This document shows, in pieces, positions 12,154 to 21,924 of a stretch of 64,000 bases of DNA. How positions within the stretch are numbered: position 1 is the stretch's first letter; each line of letters starts with the position of its first letter. The position numbers and the translations under genes were made by a program. The DNA is taken from positions 1,054,001 through 1,118,000 of the forward strand of contig JACDTU010000002.1 of assembly GCA_022376465.1 (NCBI GenBank), in the 5' to 3' direction. Below the pieces are notes generated by a model, which worked only from the letters and a program-made list of their open reading frames with translations, had not been told where the DNA came from and did not search any database. This DNA is from Cubamyces lactineus. Taxonomy: Eukaryota; Basidiomycota; Agaricomycetes; Polyporales; Polyporaceae.

Positions 12154-14608
12154 TCATCGGGCAGGTGTCCGAGACTCCTCCATCTCGACGTTTTCGTCGC
12201 CCTCGGTCGCCACTGCCTGCCATCCGGCCCCAGGCGCGGGCCTCCCCCGGATCCTCGCGACCATATTCGTCAAGAACTCTGCGGCGAGCGGAATAGTCGG
12301 TGAATCCTTGTGTAAACACATACACCGGAAGGAACGCGTACCTTGTACTCTTGTGGGCTGGCCCTCGTTCCGGTGAGTGATGTAATATAATGGGATGCCC
12401 GCGAGTACGAAGCCTGTGGGATATATGTTAATACGTGCTGTGCGCTACGGGAAAAAGTATATACCTAGTACGGCGATAGCCTCCAGCGGTGCAGCGATGA
12501 TGGGCATGCACAGAAGGAAAATGCAGACCTGCGCAGCGCAGCGGGGGTACAGAAGTCAGCTGCAGTTCGTGTGATCCGTTAGCTGTGTGGCGCGGTAGGA
12601 CGTACTGCGCAAAAGACAAGTGGTGTAGTGATCCAGGTCTTATACGGCCTATGTAGCATGGGCTCCTTCACGCGCAAAACAACCAAGCCCAGGACCTGCA
12701 GGAAATCATGTACATCAATCTCTCTAGCCGTGATCCAGCGAACATTCATAGTACAAACCGTCAGGAAGTAGAATGCCCAGGAGGCCACCACCGCAAAGTT
12801 GATCAACGAGCGGAAGCCACCGCCGATGAGGATGAACGTGATCGTGAGTGCTGCATTTAGGCACATCGCGTTAAGCGGCGTCCTGAGCAGGCTGTTGTGG
12901 CGGCCAAAGAGGGCTGGGAGGTAGCCCTCCTTTCCGGCGACATAGATCAGCCGCGAGGAGGTGAAGAATGAACCTGCGGCGCCATGTCAATGGAAGGAAT
13001 CATCGGGGGCGTCCAAGAATAAATAGATACCATTCAGTGCGCCGAAGCAGGAGAAGGCCACCATTGCTGCGAAGACCGCTCCTCCTACGGGTCCGAACAG
13101 CGCGCGCCCGAAATCCAGGGCGACGGTGTTGCTGAGCCCGACCGTCGCCTGCATACATAGGATGAATTAGATGACAACTGGTGACGCGGGCGAATATAAG
13201 GAAAATTGACCTTGTCCAAGACAGCGAAGTACGCGACATTCGCCAGGACGAAGAGAACCTGCGAATACCGTCAAAAACGCAATAGATCCAGAATCAAATC
13301 ACGCATACCATGACCAGCGCCATACTACTATGTATCGCTCGGGGGATGTTCTTCTCAGGGTTCTTCATCTCTCCCCCGACGTAGTTAGCCTGGTCCCAAC
13401 CGTCGAATGCCCACAGCCCAGAATACAGCGCTAAAGCGTAGGCAGACGGGCTGGTGCTTGAATGTTCGAAGAGCGGCTCAGTGAACGAAGTTGACGCTCT
13501 GCCTCTAGCTAATTGCACGAGGCCAAGGACTGTGATGGATATCTGCGGGATCTTATTCGTACCGCTTCCCAGGCCAAATCTTGCAAGTACCCACGCACCA
13601 ATGCGACAATCTACGACCATTAGCCTCCCGTTCGACGCACAGAGTATCAAACAAGCTTACCTTGACTGTTGTGAATACTACAGCCGCGCGCGTGCCTAAC
13701 GTAGGTGTAGCCACGCAAATGATAGAAACCACCACGACTGCCGCGACAGCGGTGAGCTTCGTTGCCCATTGGGGGATATCATCCGGCGATACCTCAGCGC
13801 GGGTACTGTGCCAGAAAAGTCTATTAAGATATTCGGCGAATATTAGGCTGATCACAGCGTTCCCTCCTGCGACCACACGGTCAGGTTGCACACGGCAGCA
13901 GAAGGATGAAAGGACCTGCCTGGTTTGAGGGCGGATATTGCTGTCCAGGCGAAAAGGTATGATACGAGGGGTCCATATGAGTATTGGAGATACGCCTGCG
14001 CTCCTCCATTGACGGGTATAGAGGACCCCAATTCGGCGAAACTACTTGCGCCAGTCCATCCTAGCACTCCAGCGGCGACCCAGACTAACAAACTCGCACC
14101 GACGCTTTGGGTGTTTGCTACCACCACGCCAGGGGACGAGCTGCGCATTGTTGAGTATCATTGCGATGTGTTATTTGGGCAAGCTGGCACACTCACAAGA
14201 TGCCGGAGCCAATCTGCAGGCCTACAATCAAGGCAATGCCTGACGAAGTTCCCACCTTCTCTTAGAGGGTGGCAGTAGTCAAGCAAACGAGCGTAACTTA
14301 CCGTTCACCAGGCCAAGCCGCTTCTCGTGGGCTTCTGGATGGATCTCCTCCGGTTCGCTCAAGCTTGCGCTCAGCGGCAACAGTTCATGTTGAAAGTCGA
14401 AGCCAGAAACGGAATAGGACCGTGGTCGTGTTGGTCTAGGATTCTCTGCTAGCAGAGGGCCCTCGGACAGTTCCAAGTCGCGTAGAGAGTCATCCGAGTC
14501 TTCGGATATGCGACTCGAACGAATAGAGGGGGAGTATATCTGAGAGGTTGCGCTTCGTGGAGACCGGAGATTGTCTAGTAGCGTAGCGTTGGCGGAAGAC
14601 GATGTCAT
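12154..14608 (-). CDS. Amino-acid permease of the LAT/APC superfamily (Mup1-like)
   Basis: Plasma-membrane or organellar amino-acid transporter with about 12 membrane spans. Exons: 14608-14302, 14260-14197, 14140-13920, 13866-13661, 13610-13599, 13542-13309, 13258-13211, 13148-13031, 12973-12759, 12695-12606, 12528-12465, 12413-12342, 12278-12154; 591 residues. After a Ser-rich cytosolic N-terminus of about 100 residues comes VGTSSGIALIVGLQIGSGI (the TM1 GSGI motif), then ALKPG, AFDGWDQANYVGGEMKNPEKNIPRAI and LRTPLNAM, all LAT-family signatures. A 12-nt microexon (13599-13610, encoding IVAL) restores the normal spacing between the TM5 lysine and glycine. The intron at 13867-13919 appears to be GC-AG. 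Fungal members include methionine permeases; the substrate cannot be told from sequence. Confidence 0.9.
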
Positions 14609-15170
14609 GCGAGTCGAACAGGGACAGTAGCGAGTACAGTATTATAGCTCTTTCGTTGTAACACTGCGAAATAGTCGGATGGGCGTGTCGGTTCGTGGCA
14701 AGTGAGGATGACCAGCTGCGAGTCGATATAATGGAACAAGAGTCCAGCCAAGTCCACTTGCCGTCGGACGCGTGAACGAAGACGGTTATGGGCGCTTGTT
14801 CATAGAATGCTGCCGGTGCGATCCTCCGGAATTTCGATCGACTCCTGCCAGTGCCACACCCTGACAGCGTCCACATACATAGGTCCACACGTACGCAAGG
14901 CATATATGTGAGATGCTTGCCGCAAACATCGAAACACGATATAGTCTCTTGATTTGCGTGAATTTTACCTCTCTTTCAGGTTGGGGCGTGCATGTTACTC
15001 AGTGCTCACGGTGTCAATATATGAACTTCGCGGGGCACGAATTCTCAGCGGCAAGGAAAGAGGGTTGTTCGGTGCGAGTTTACGCCCAAAAAGCAACAGC
15101 TGGCCCAAAATCTTTGGGCCATCGGGGTACAGGGGACCCAACGAGAAAGACGCAGTGCGCGGATAAAATA
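14609..15170. other. Intergenic: permease upstream region and MTR3 3' flank
   Basis: This 562-bp gap between two minus-strand genes contains a perfect 9-bp inverted repeat at 15101-15121 (listed separately). No further coding or RNA feature is seen. Confidence 0.5.
15101..15121. repeat. Perfect 9-bp inverted repeat with 3-nt loop
   Basis: TGGCCCAAA, loop ATC, then TTTGGGCCA. It lies 50 bp beyond the MTR3 stop codon, within its probable 3' UTR. It could fold in RNA or bind a dimeric factor; no function is shown. Confidence 0.6.
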
Positions 15171-16233
15171 TCATGTATTCTGAGCGGTTTCAAGAAGGGC
15201 TTGAGCCATCACCGCATGAATATCGGCGCAACATTCTTGGCACGCTTCCATACACTAGACAAACCGTACATGTTAGGGAGGGTCCGTCCATAGGAATAGG
15301 ATCTTACCTGAATCGCTTGCTCCGGGGTCATAGAACCCGATTGCCACAAATTTGTTATGGTCCCGAGCGCCGGCATACCCGCGTAGACCAAACTCCCAGA
15401 CGCTATGTGACCTTCTTGCTCTGTTGGGTCCATCCAGATTTCTTCCCCAACGACAGCCTGTCGAAGATGCAACTCAATGACACGCTCGAAATAGAGGGTG
15501 GGGGACATACCGCAGAACAAGAGGCTACTAACCCAAGCATTTCTATGCCGGCGTCCGCCAAAGCCACACTTGCAGCCACCGAGCCAGCCGCAATGCAGCC
15601 TTCTATGCCGTCGTTCTCGATGATCGTGACGAATATGTCTATTGTAGACTTGGGAAGCAATTCTAGCCTCACTGCGGATGTGAGGGCCTGCTGTATTTGC
15701 ACAGCAACAGACCTGTCTTCAGCGTCCTATGGCTCGGGATGAGCTCATGGGTCCGGAGGAGGGGGGCAAAGCACGTACTCGGATCGGAACTCTTCGCCGT
15801 GTGCATGAGAAAGGCGCAAATTTAACTTCTACGTTTAGACGGCCTTTCTCATTATATACGGTGGTCTTCGACTGTCGTGGTCCATATCTGCAGTTACTCG
15901 CGATTAGCATCCCCGTATAATTCTCTTAGAGGGAGGATACCCACACGGCGCACGCGATTTTGGTCTTCTCAGTTTCAATATATGCAGAACCATTGGCTTG
16001 GTTTACAAGCCCGGCTTGCAAGACTGATTCGCTAGGCGCATTAGTTGGAGAAGTTGGAGAAGGTGTTCAGAACAAGGATGCATACATATTGGCCGAATGT
16101 CGCGCGCCCCTCGCCCTTTGCGCGGGGTCCCCGGTTTCCACCTCGAGTCCACTTCTTCGTCTGGTTCAAAGATTGGCTGGTAGCTCTCCTCTGGACCATT
16201 TATTCTTCTGCGATCGAAATTGCTCTGGGCCAT
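15171..16233 (-). CDS. MTR3: RNA exosome subunit Mtr3 (RNase PH fold, EXOSC6-like)
   Basis: Non-catalytic RNase PH-like ring subunit of the nuclear and cytoplasmic exosome, pairing with Rrp42. Exons: 16233-16086, 16014-15945, 15887-15779, 15726-15511, 15457-15308, 15254-15171; 258 residues, the family size. Seen: DIRPI, then GLVNQANGSAYIE, YGPRQSK, NVEVKFAPFSCTRRR, TIDIFVTIIENDG and ALADAGIEMLGLVAS, the canonical RNase PH order. The assignment to Mtr3 rather than another RNase PH-type subunit rests on overall resemblance and is less certain than the fold. The start lies 157 bp from the divergent start of the next gene. Confidence 0.85.
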
Positions 16234-16390
16234 GGCGAGAGCGAACGGTATAAATCCGGAGGTTCAAGTAGTAGCAGGTAAGAGGCAGAACTGGGCGCCT
16301 CTGCAACCGGCAGACTGAACCTGACTGAACTCGATCCTCTAGAATTGAGCGCTTACGTGCTGCCACAGCTCTCCGCCGCTCATTCACGTC
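16234..16390. promoter_or_regulatory. Divergent promoter, MTR3 / NSRP1-like gene
   Basis: Only 157 bp separate the two divergent start codons, so both promoters must lie here or overlap the 5' ends of the genes. No clear TATA box is visible. Confidence 0.5.
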
Positions 16391-17684
16391 ATGAAGGTCT
16401 CCTTCTCACTAAAGGGCAAAGTCCCCGCTAAACCAACCGGGGAAGCACCTTCTCTCAAACGCACTGCTGCCTTTGCTTCTCTGGATGATGACGAACCTGT
16501 CGACGCTGCGCCGACGGCTACCGGGGACAAGGGCAAGGTCGCCGCGAACAAGCAATTCATCGCGCAGAGCGTGGAGATGTCCAAGGCGATGAAGAAGAGG
16601 CTGGAGCAGGAGAAGAAGGTCGACTCTACGGTGTTCCAGTACGACGAAGTCTGGGACAAGATGCAGGAGGCCAAGCTCAAGCAGAAGGAGGCGAAGGAGG
16701 CGGATGCGAAGGAACGCAAGGTGAGCGCATCGTTTGTGCGTGGTCTCTTCGAGCGCTGATTGACTGAAGAGGTTTGTAGCCGAAATATATCAATGGACTG
16801 TTGGCGTCCGCTGCGACGCGGAGACTTGACCATTTGAGGGCCGAGGAGAAGATGATCCAACGAGAGCGGGAGGCTGAGGGTGATGAGTTCAAGGACAAGG
16901 AAGCCTTCGTCACCCAGGCGTACAAGGAACAAATGGAGGAACTTCGAAGAGCAGAAGAGGAGGAACGTAAGCGCGAGGGTAAGTGCTAACTCTTTGCTCT
17001 AGGATCATCGTAGCGGTTGCTAATTACTGTATTGCAGAGGAAGAGAAGAAGAAGGGGAAAGGTGTAGGGACAGGCATGGCACACTTCTACCGCAAACTAT
17101 TGGAGGAGTCCGAGCAGCAGCACGAGCAAACGGTCGCTGCGGCTGCCTCTGCCGAGTCTCGACCACAAATTGGACCTCAAGGCCCCGCGCAGAACCTCAC
17201 AATCACCAAACCCCCAGAGCTCAAGCCCAAATCGGACCTGGAACTCGCACGATTAGCACAGGCGCAGGGGAAGAACGTCGAGCTCAATGACGACAACCAG
17301 ATCGTTGATAAGCGAGAGCTCCTCTCAGCTGGCCTGAACCTATCCGCACCAAATACTCGCCGCTTGGGGCTGGGGTCTTCTACACGTTCCAGGTCTGGGT
17401 CAGCAGAGCCGGTACAAGCGCATCGTGCCGTCGGTATTGCTGCGAGTAGGAAGGAGATCAACGAGCGCCGCGCACGCGAAGTACAGCGTCAGCTGGAGGA
17501 GGAACAGGAACGCCTCAAAGCGGAGAAGGAGAGGCAGGAGCAAGAGAGCATCAACAGGGTTGTCGCGAAGCGTAATAACGAGGAATCCGTGCAGAGCGCA
17601 AGAGAGCGCTATCTGGAACGCAAGCGGCGTCGATTAGAGGAGGCAGCGAAAGCCGAGGCCGAGGGTGGACAATCCGGCTCATGA
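16391..17684 (+). CDS. NSRP1-like nuclear speckle splicing regulator (DUF2040 family)
   Basis: Predicted nuclear protein linked to splicing control. Exons: 16391-16720, 16780-16978, 17038-17684; 391 residues. The N-terminal half has the family pattern: VFQYDEVWDKMQ, then KYINGLLASAATRR, a long charged helix, and DKEAFVTQAYKEQMEEL. HFYRKLLEE follows, as in metazoan NSRP1 (CCDC55). The C-terminus is a highly charged Glu/Arg/Lys coiled coil ending in RYLERKRRR, a likely nuclear signal. The family name is recognised from these blocks; a splicing role in fungi is inferred from homologues. Confidence 0.82.
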
Positions 17685-17811
17685 CCAGCTACCGGACTGT
17701 ATAGTTTACGAGCGGTTCCGTGTATAATATCCTGTGCTATGTACATTAGAAGTTCTACGTAAGCTTTAAGGGGCGAGAAGAAAGCCTGAAAGAGCGTAGC
17801 GGAGGAAAGTG

Positions 17812-19047
17812 CTATCGGCAAGTGGTCTGCAATCGGGAGGGGGGTATTCGTGCCAAGATATCATCGAAGTTCCGCAGAGCGAGCTGAGCCGTAGGACGCT
17901 GCTCGAATCGACTACGAGTCATATGCTTGACGAGACCGTGCAACTCGGGCACATCATAACCTGTGAGCTGTGAGAGCCTAAGTGACTGATTCGGTCAGGC
18001 GTGAAGACGTTTACTCACGTCCATCGCCCGCAGGATCAAGATGCCTAGAGCATACACATCTACCTTGTATGGATCGCTGCACTCTCCACGTTCTAGCTCC
18101 GGTGGGATCTCTGTTCCCCGAGGGGTGCAGACGCGTGGGCACGCGATGCTATCGAAGCGAGTGCTCAGCTCGTAGTCTATACAGGCGTAGTGCCCTTTGT
18201 AGTCTGTGAGGATATTGCGTAGCGACACGTCTAGGTGGGCAACGTGGTGTGCGTGCATGAAGGCTATATGCTGTCAGACTGCGTCAGCGAGGCGAAGCGA
18301 CGCAACTCGTCAGGGAGACAGACCTCTATACATTGGCGCAATGCGTCGAGGAAAAGGCCAAGGTTGCAAGGCGTGGCGGAAACAAGCTGAGAGGACCACT
18401 CCTCCATCACTATAAAGGCTATGTTATCCTTCGGAACTTCGATGAGGTCTAGGATCGCTGAGGGTGAGGTGAGAAATGTCATTGCGTATCATATGAGACT
18501 TAGTCATACGAACGGATACAGTGGTTCATGGGATGATTTCGCAGGGGCTTTCTCGAAAGATATCGGGTCACATCGTATTCTCGGCTTTGCAAGTGAACGG
18601 CTTTGATGACGACCTTGACGCCGGTATGACACTGTGTCCCACGAAACAAACGGTCTGGCTAGACAGAAGGAGGTATGAATAGTAGCACCATAGTCGCAAT
18701 AGGTAAGGACGTACCAGACCGTCGTCCCTACACAACTCGTTCTCGTCTTGGCCATGGCATGCCCGAAGGTAGCCAGGAAGGTCTTTAGACACAGGTTTGC
18801 CTTGGGAACCGAGGCTTCTCCAGTACTCATGATACCACTGCTTCACATCTTTGCAGGTATCGAGTCGGAAGCCCCGGCACTGGATGATGGAACGGTACGC
18901 ACACCAGTACGGCGTCACGCGTAAGTTGACAGCATCCTCGTCTAGGGACGACTGGGAGGTTGACGAGGAGGAAGGGCTGTCGTCGCTGGAGCTACCAGAG
19001 GAGCTTTGTGAAGCTCGACGCCGGGAACATGGAGGGTGTGCAGCCAT
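17812..19047 (-). CDS. Protein kinase-like protein, divergent, lineage-specific
   Basis: Exons: 19047-18715, 18658-18514, 18457-18324, 18270-18019, 17967-17812; 339 residues. A Ser-rich N-terminus precedes a compact kinase-like fold: VVIKAV (the VAIK lysine), IAFIVMEEW (hinge), HVAHLDVSLRNIL (HxD...N catalytic loop) and CIDYELS where DFG is expected. Further on, KVDVYALGILIL matches subdomain IX. The catalytic Asp and Asn are present but DFG reads DYE, so activity is possible but not assured. Such small kinase-like proteins are common and poorly known in agaricomycetes; I cannot name a substrate or pathway. The neighbours give no clue. Confidence 0.72.
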
Positions 19048-19949
19048 GGGCCAGGATGCGCGCTCGGTGAGACCGAGTCAGTCTGCGGCTAGGGAGGTCT
19101 TATGTTGACGGCCCAGCGCGGGAGTTTAGAGAATATTCTGCTCTATTTGGCACGGCTAAGACGATAGCGAGACAATGTGGCGGCCACCGCGGCGGGTGTG
19201 AAATGGCGCAGAGTGGATTACCGAGGAAGAGGGACGAGCAGGTATACGTTCGGAGGTAAAGTGCCAGGGAAGACGAGATACATGACACGGCGGTAGCACG
19301 ACCATCGCAAGGGCCGGTTCCTGTTACGCTGTAAACGGCAGCGGAGTACAGCTCACCGGGGCAGCCTAAGAACGATCTTCCGGATAAGGCGAGAGGACAG
19401 GCTGGCGGTGAACGTTCGAACGGTCACGCGAATATCCAGGATGATGGGACTGAATGAAGACGGGCGGATTGCATTACATTTGGGTGGGTTTGGCAGGCCG
19501 TTGTCGTGTCCTACGCCGTCGGAGGGCAGGAACTAGCAAGGACATACCGTATGAGGGTGACAGATTCACACAGCTGATAGGCATGCAGGTCGGTCAGAGT
19601 CCGCCAGGGATGCCTGGCCGAGAGACTTCTGAGCCAATTTGGGGCAAGACCCGATAGCCTGCAGCATGGCGATGTGTTCGGACACGGAGGGCGGCGGAGA
19701 AAGCATGGAGAGCAATTAGACTCCTGCGGAAAACAGGCAGATGTTCCCAGGGCAGCGATGGGCGAGCGTGTGCAGGCTGATCTGGCTCGACTGCCGCCGC
19801 GACTCGTCGGCCGCAAGGACTTGAAGGAGAGAGCAGTGACGCAAGGGCTGGTACAGGACCAAACGCTCGTCCACAGCGCGCGCCGGCATCATATACGTGG
19901 GAACCTCGGCAAGCTTCCTCTTTGCCATGTTGAACACGGCCGTGGTCTA
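19048..19949. other. 902-bp gap, possibly holding a small unassigned minus-strand gene
   Basis: No gene can be fixed here. On the minus strand an ATG at 19706 opens a 46-codon frame with coding-like composition, MLSPPPSVSEHIAMLQAIGS onward. Further along, with plausible splice sites, is a Cys-rich stretch GCPGTGPCDGR near 19275-19360. A second minus frame, MAKRKLAEVPTYMMPARAVD onward, starts at about 19928, almost touching the divergent RRM gene. I could not join these into one convincing protein. Confidence 0.3.
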
Positions 19950-20640
19950 ATGGAGGAAGGCACAAAAACCAAAAAGACCATCTACATCGGTGGAATCGGG
20001 GATGAAGTCGACGAAGCTCTCATCCTCGAGACCTTCTCCACCTTCGGTACGCTCGCCCTCTACCCCTTCGACGTGTTGCTCACTATTCTTGCCGTGAACA
20101 GGTGATATAATTGAAGTACAGATCCCGCCCGCTCCGACGAATCCTTCAAATCCCAATGGCAAGCCTGGCGTTGCGCTGGCATATCGTATTCTTAGCTGAC
20201 ATGTCCATGTGCTACCAGACGTGAAGCACCGTGGTTTTGCTTTCGTGACGTACTCTTCCTCGGCGGATGCTCAAGATGCCATCGACAACATGGATCTGAA
20301 CGAGCTCAATGGTCGAGTACTTAGGGTAAACCTCGCCCGACCCATGAAAGGCCCACTCCAACCCCAGGGCAACAGAGCCAGTGCGTTGAGCTTCCGTCCA
20401 GAATTTCTCCGATAATACTCATGTTGTGTCCATAGTCTGGGAGTCCGAAGAGTGGCTCCAGAAGTACGCGAAGCCTCTCGACCAAAGCGGAGGTCAGCAG
20501 ACCAACCCATGTACTCCGTGTCAACAGTGTTGCTCATGCCTTTCATAGGTGCCGCACTACGTGCCAAGACAAGAGCGAGCAGCGGTGCTCCCAGCGATGG
20601 CGGCGGAGCACAAGAGGACGAGGACGGCATGGAGGAGTGA
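19950..20640 (+). CDS. RRM protein like the N-terminal half of cyclophilin-33 (PPIE), no cyclophilin domain
   Basis: Small nuclear RNA-binding protein. Exons: 19950-20046, 20102-20158, 20219-20380, 20436-20492, 20549-20640; 154 residues. A single RRM has RNP2 TIYIGGI and RNP1 HRGFAFVTY, followed by NLARPM and [10 protein letters not shown]. This linker matches the segment after the RRM in human PPIE (WSDDDWLKKF), but the protein ends in an acidic tail instead of a peptidyl-prolyl isomerase. The second intron seems to be GC-AG (donor GCAAGC at 20159); a GT donor a few bases on does not keep the frame. In PPIE the RRM binds RNA and, in animals, an MLL PHD finger; the role here is inferred. Confidence 0.83.
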
Positions 20641-20755
20641 GACATGCCATGTGCTGTCGTCGATAGCTTTCCTCTCCAGGTGCCGCTACACCCATGGTTA
20701 TATCCAGATATCTATTGGTACAGTACGGTACAAGTATACATGTCGTAAAAGGTCA

Positions 20756-21596
20756 TCAGGACTGGTAGGAGCTCGAAGGATTCATCTCCGATTCCTCGAA
20801 CTGTGCACGAGCTCGCTTGATGTCTTCCTGCATGAACAGAAGCTCCTCCATACGTGCAAGTTTCTTCGCGTCAGCTGGTCGAGATAGAGCCCTTCTGAGG
20901 TCCTCGATAGAGAGACGAGACTTCTTGCCACCTGCCGAAGCGACTTGACACTATATATGGCGACATGAGTGAAGACTCAGGGAAGGGATGCACATGCCGC
21001 GACTTACCACATCGACAATGTACTCAATGAGTATCTCCTCCATGACGTTAACCGTGTCATTTGCAGGGTTGCGGTCGTCACCGAAACCGTACATCAGGTT
21101 GCGCACTGATCTTCGGGTTAGCGACTCTCGGAGCAGAGACAGCGCCACACGCACATTCTTTGGTGAACAATCCACGATAACTCGAACCTTTCCTGCCTCC
21201 TCGACTGAACGCAGCAGAGTCTCTGTTATACGACGAGAACGTGTATGTAGACGGCACAGCAGGACGCGGGGCAACGGCGGGCGCAACAGCAGGCGTAGCA
21301 GTGACAGGAGCGGCGGTGGTTGTGGTGGTCGTGGGTGTCTGTGTGGTTGTGACAGGACGGGGAGCAGCTACGGGTGCTTGCTGTTGGTGTTGCTGAGGGT
21401 AGTAGCTATAGCCGTGATGGTATGGCCAAGCAGTTCCGTAGCTTGTCACGGCCGTTGGAGGTGCATATGGCTGATAGGTTGTAGTAGGATATGCACCCGC
21501 CGTCTGGGGATGGCCATATGCACCAGGTGTTTGCGGATGATAGCTGGCATATGGGTATGTAGTTCCAGCCGTTGTGTGCGGAGGGTAGTAGGACAT
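20756..21596 (-). CDS. TAF13: TFIID subunit TAF13 with a long Tyr/Pro/Gln/Thr-rich N-terminus
   Basis: Histone-fold subunit of TFIID that pairs with TAF11 and contacts TBP. Exons: 21596-21155, 21105-21008, 20950-20756; 244 residues, roughly double the core family length. The first 130 residues are low complexity (YPP, Q and T runs). Then come RGLFTKELRNLMYGFGDD, VMEEILIEYIVDV and the second histone-fold part, SRLSIEDLRRALSRPADAKK followed by ARMEELLFMQEDIKRAR, typical TAF13 order. The join across the 49-nt intron at 21106-21154 gives the conserved LFTKELR, which supports one gene rather than two. Divergent from RRP4 (328 bp) and convergent with the RRM gene (115 bp). Confidence 0.87.
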
Positions 21597-21924
21597 TTTG
21601 GAGCTTTCAGCTGGTGGTCAGCTAGCGGCAGGAAGTGCAGTGGATGGACGTGAGCGACTCGGAGGAGAACACGCAGAGCAGGGCCACAGGCGCGAGCTTC
21701 GATCATGCACAGTAAGCGCGCATTTCGACCACGCGAGATCTCAGATCCAGATCTGCGCAAGGTCTTCGCTCTCGGACTCTTGTACGAATACCCTTCACTC
21801 AGACCTGGGCTATCTCCTTTGCTCCGAAACTCTTGCTATTTGACGTTGGGAACCAAAGCCTGGATTTGCCCTGCGCACATTCACCTGAGTGAAAACATTA
21901 TCCCCCAGAGCACGTATCGTCAAG
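21597..21924. promoter_or_regulatory. Divergent promoter, TAF13 / RRP4
   Basis: This 328-bp gap lies between two divergent start codons. I see no clear core elements or small genes in it. Confidence 0.45.

Noticed and set aside
15101..15121. Rho-independent terminator at the inverted repeat.
   Set aside because: This is a eukaryotic genome; the hairpin is kept only as a structural repeat.
21078..21596. Separate Tyr/Pro-rich protein upstream of TAF13.
   Set aside because: A 49-nt intron joins it in phase to the histone fold with the conserved RGLFTKELR, so it is one gene.
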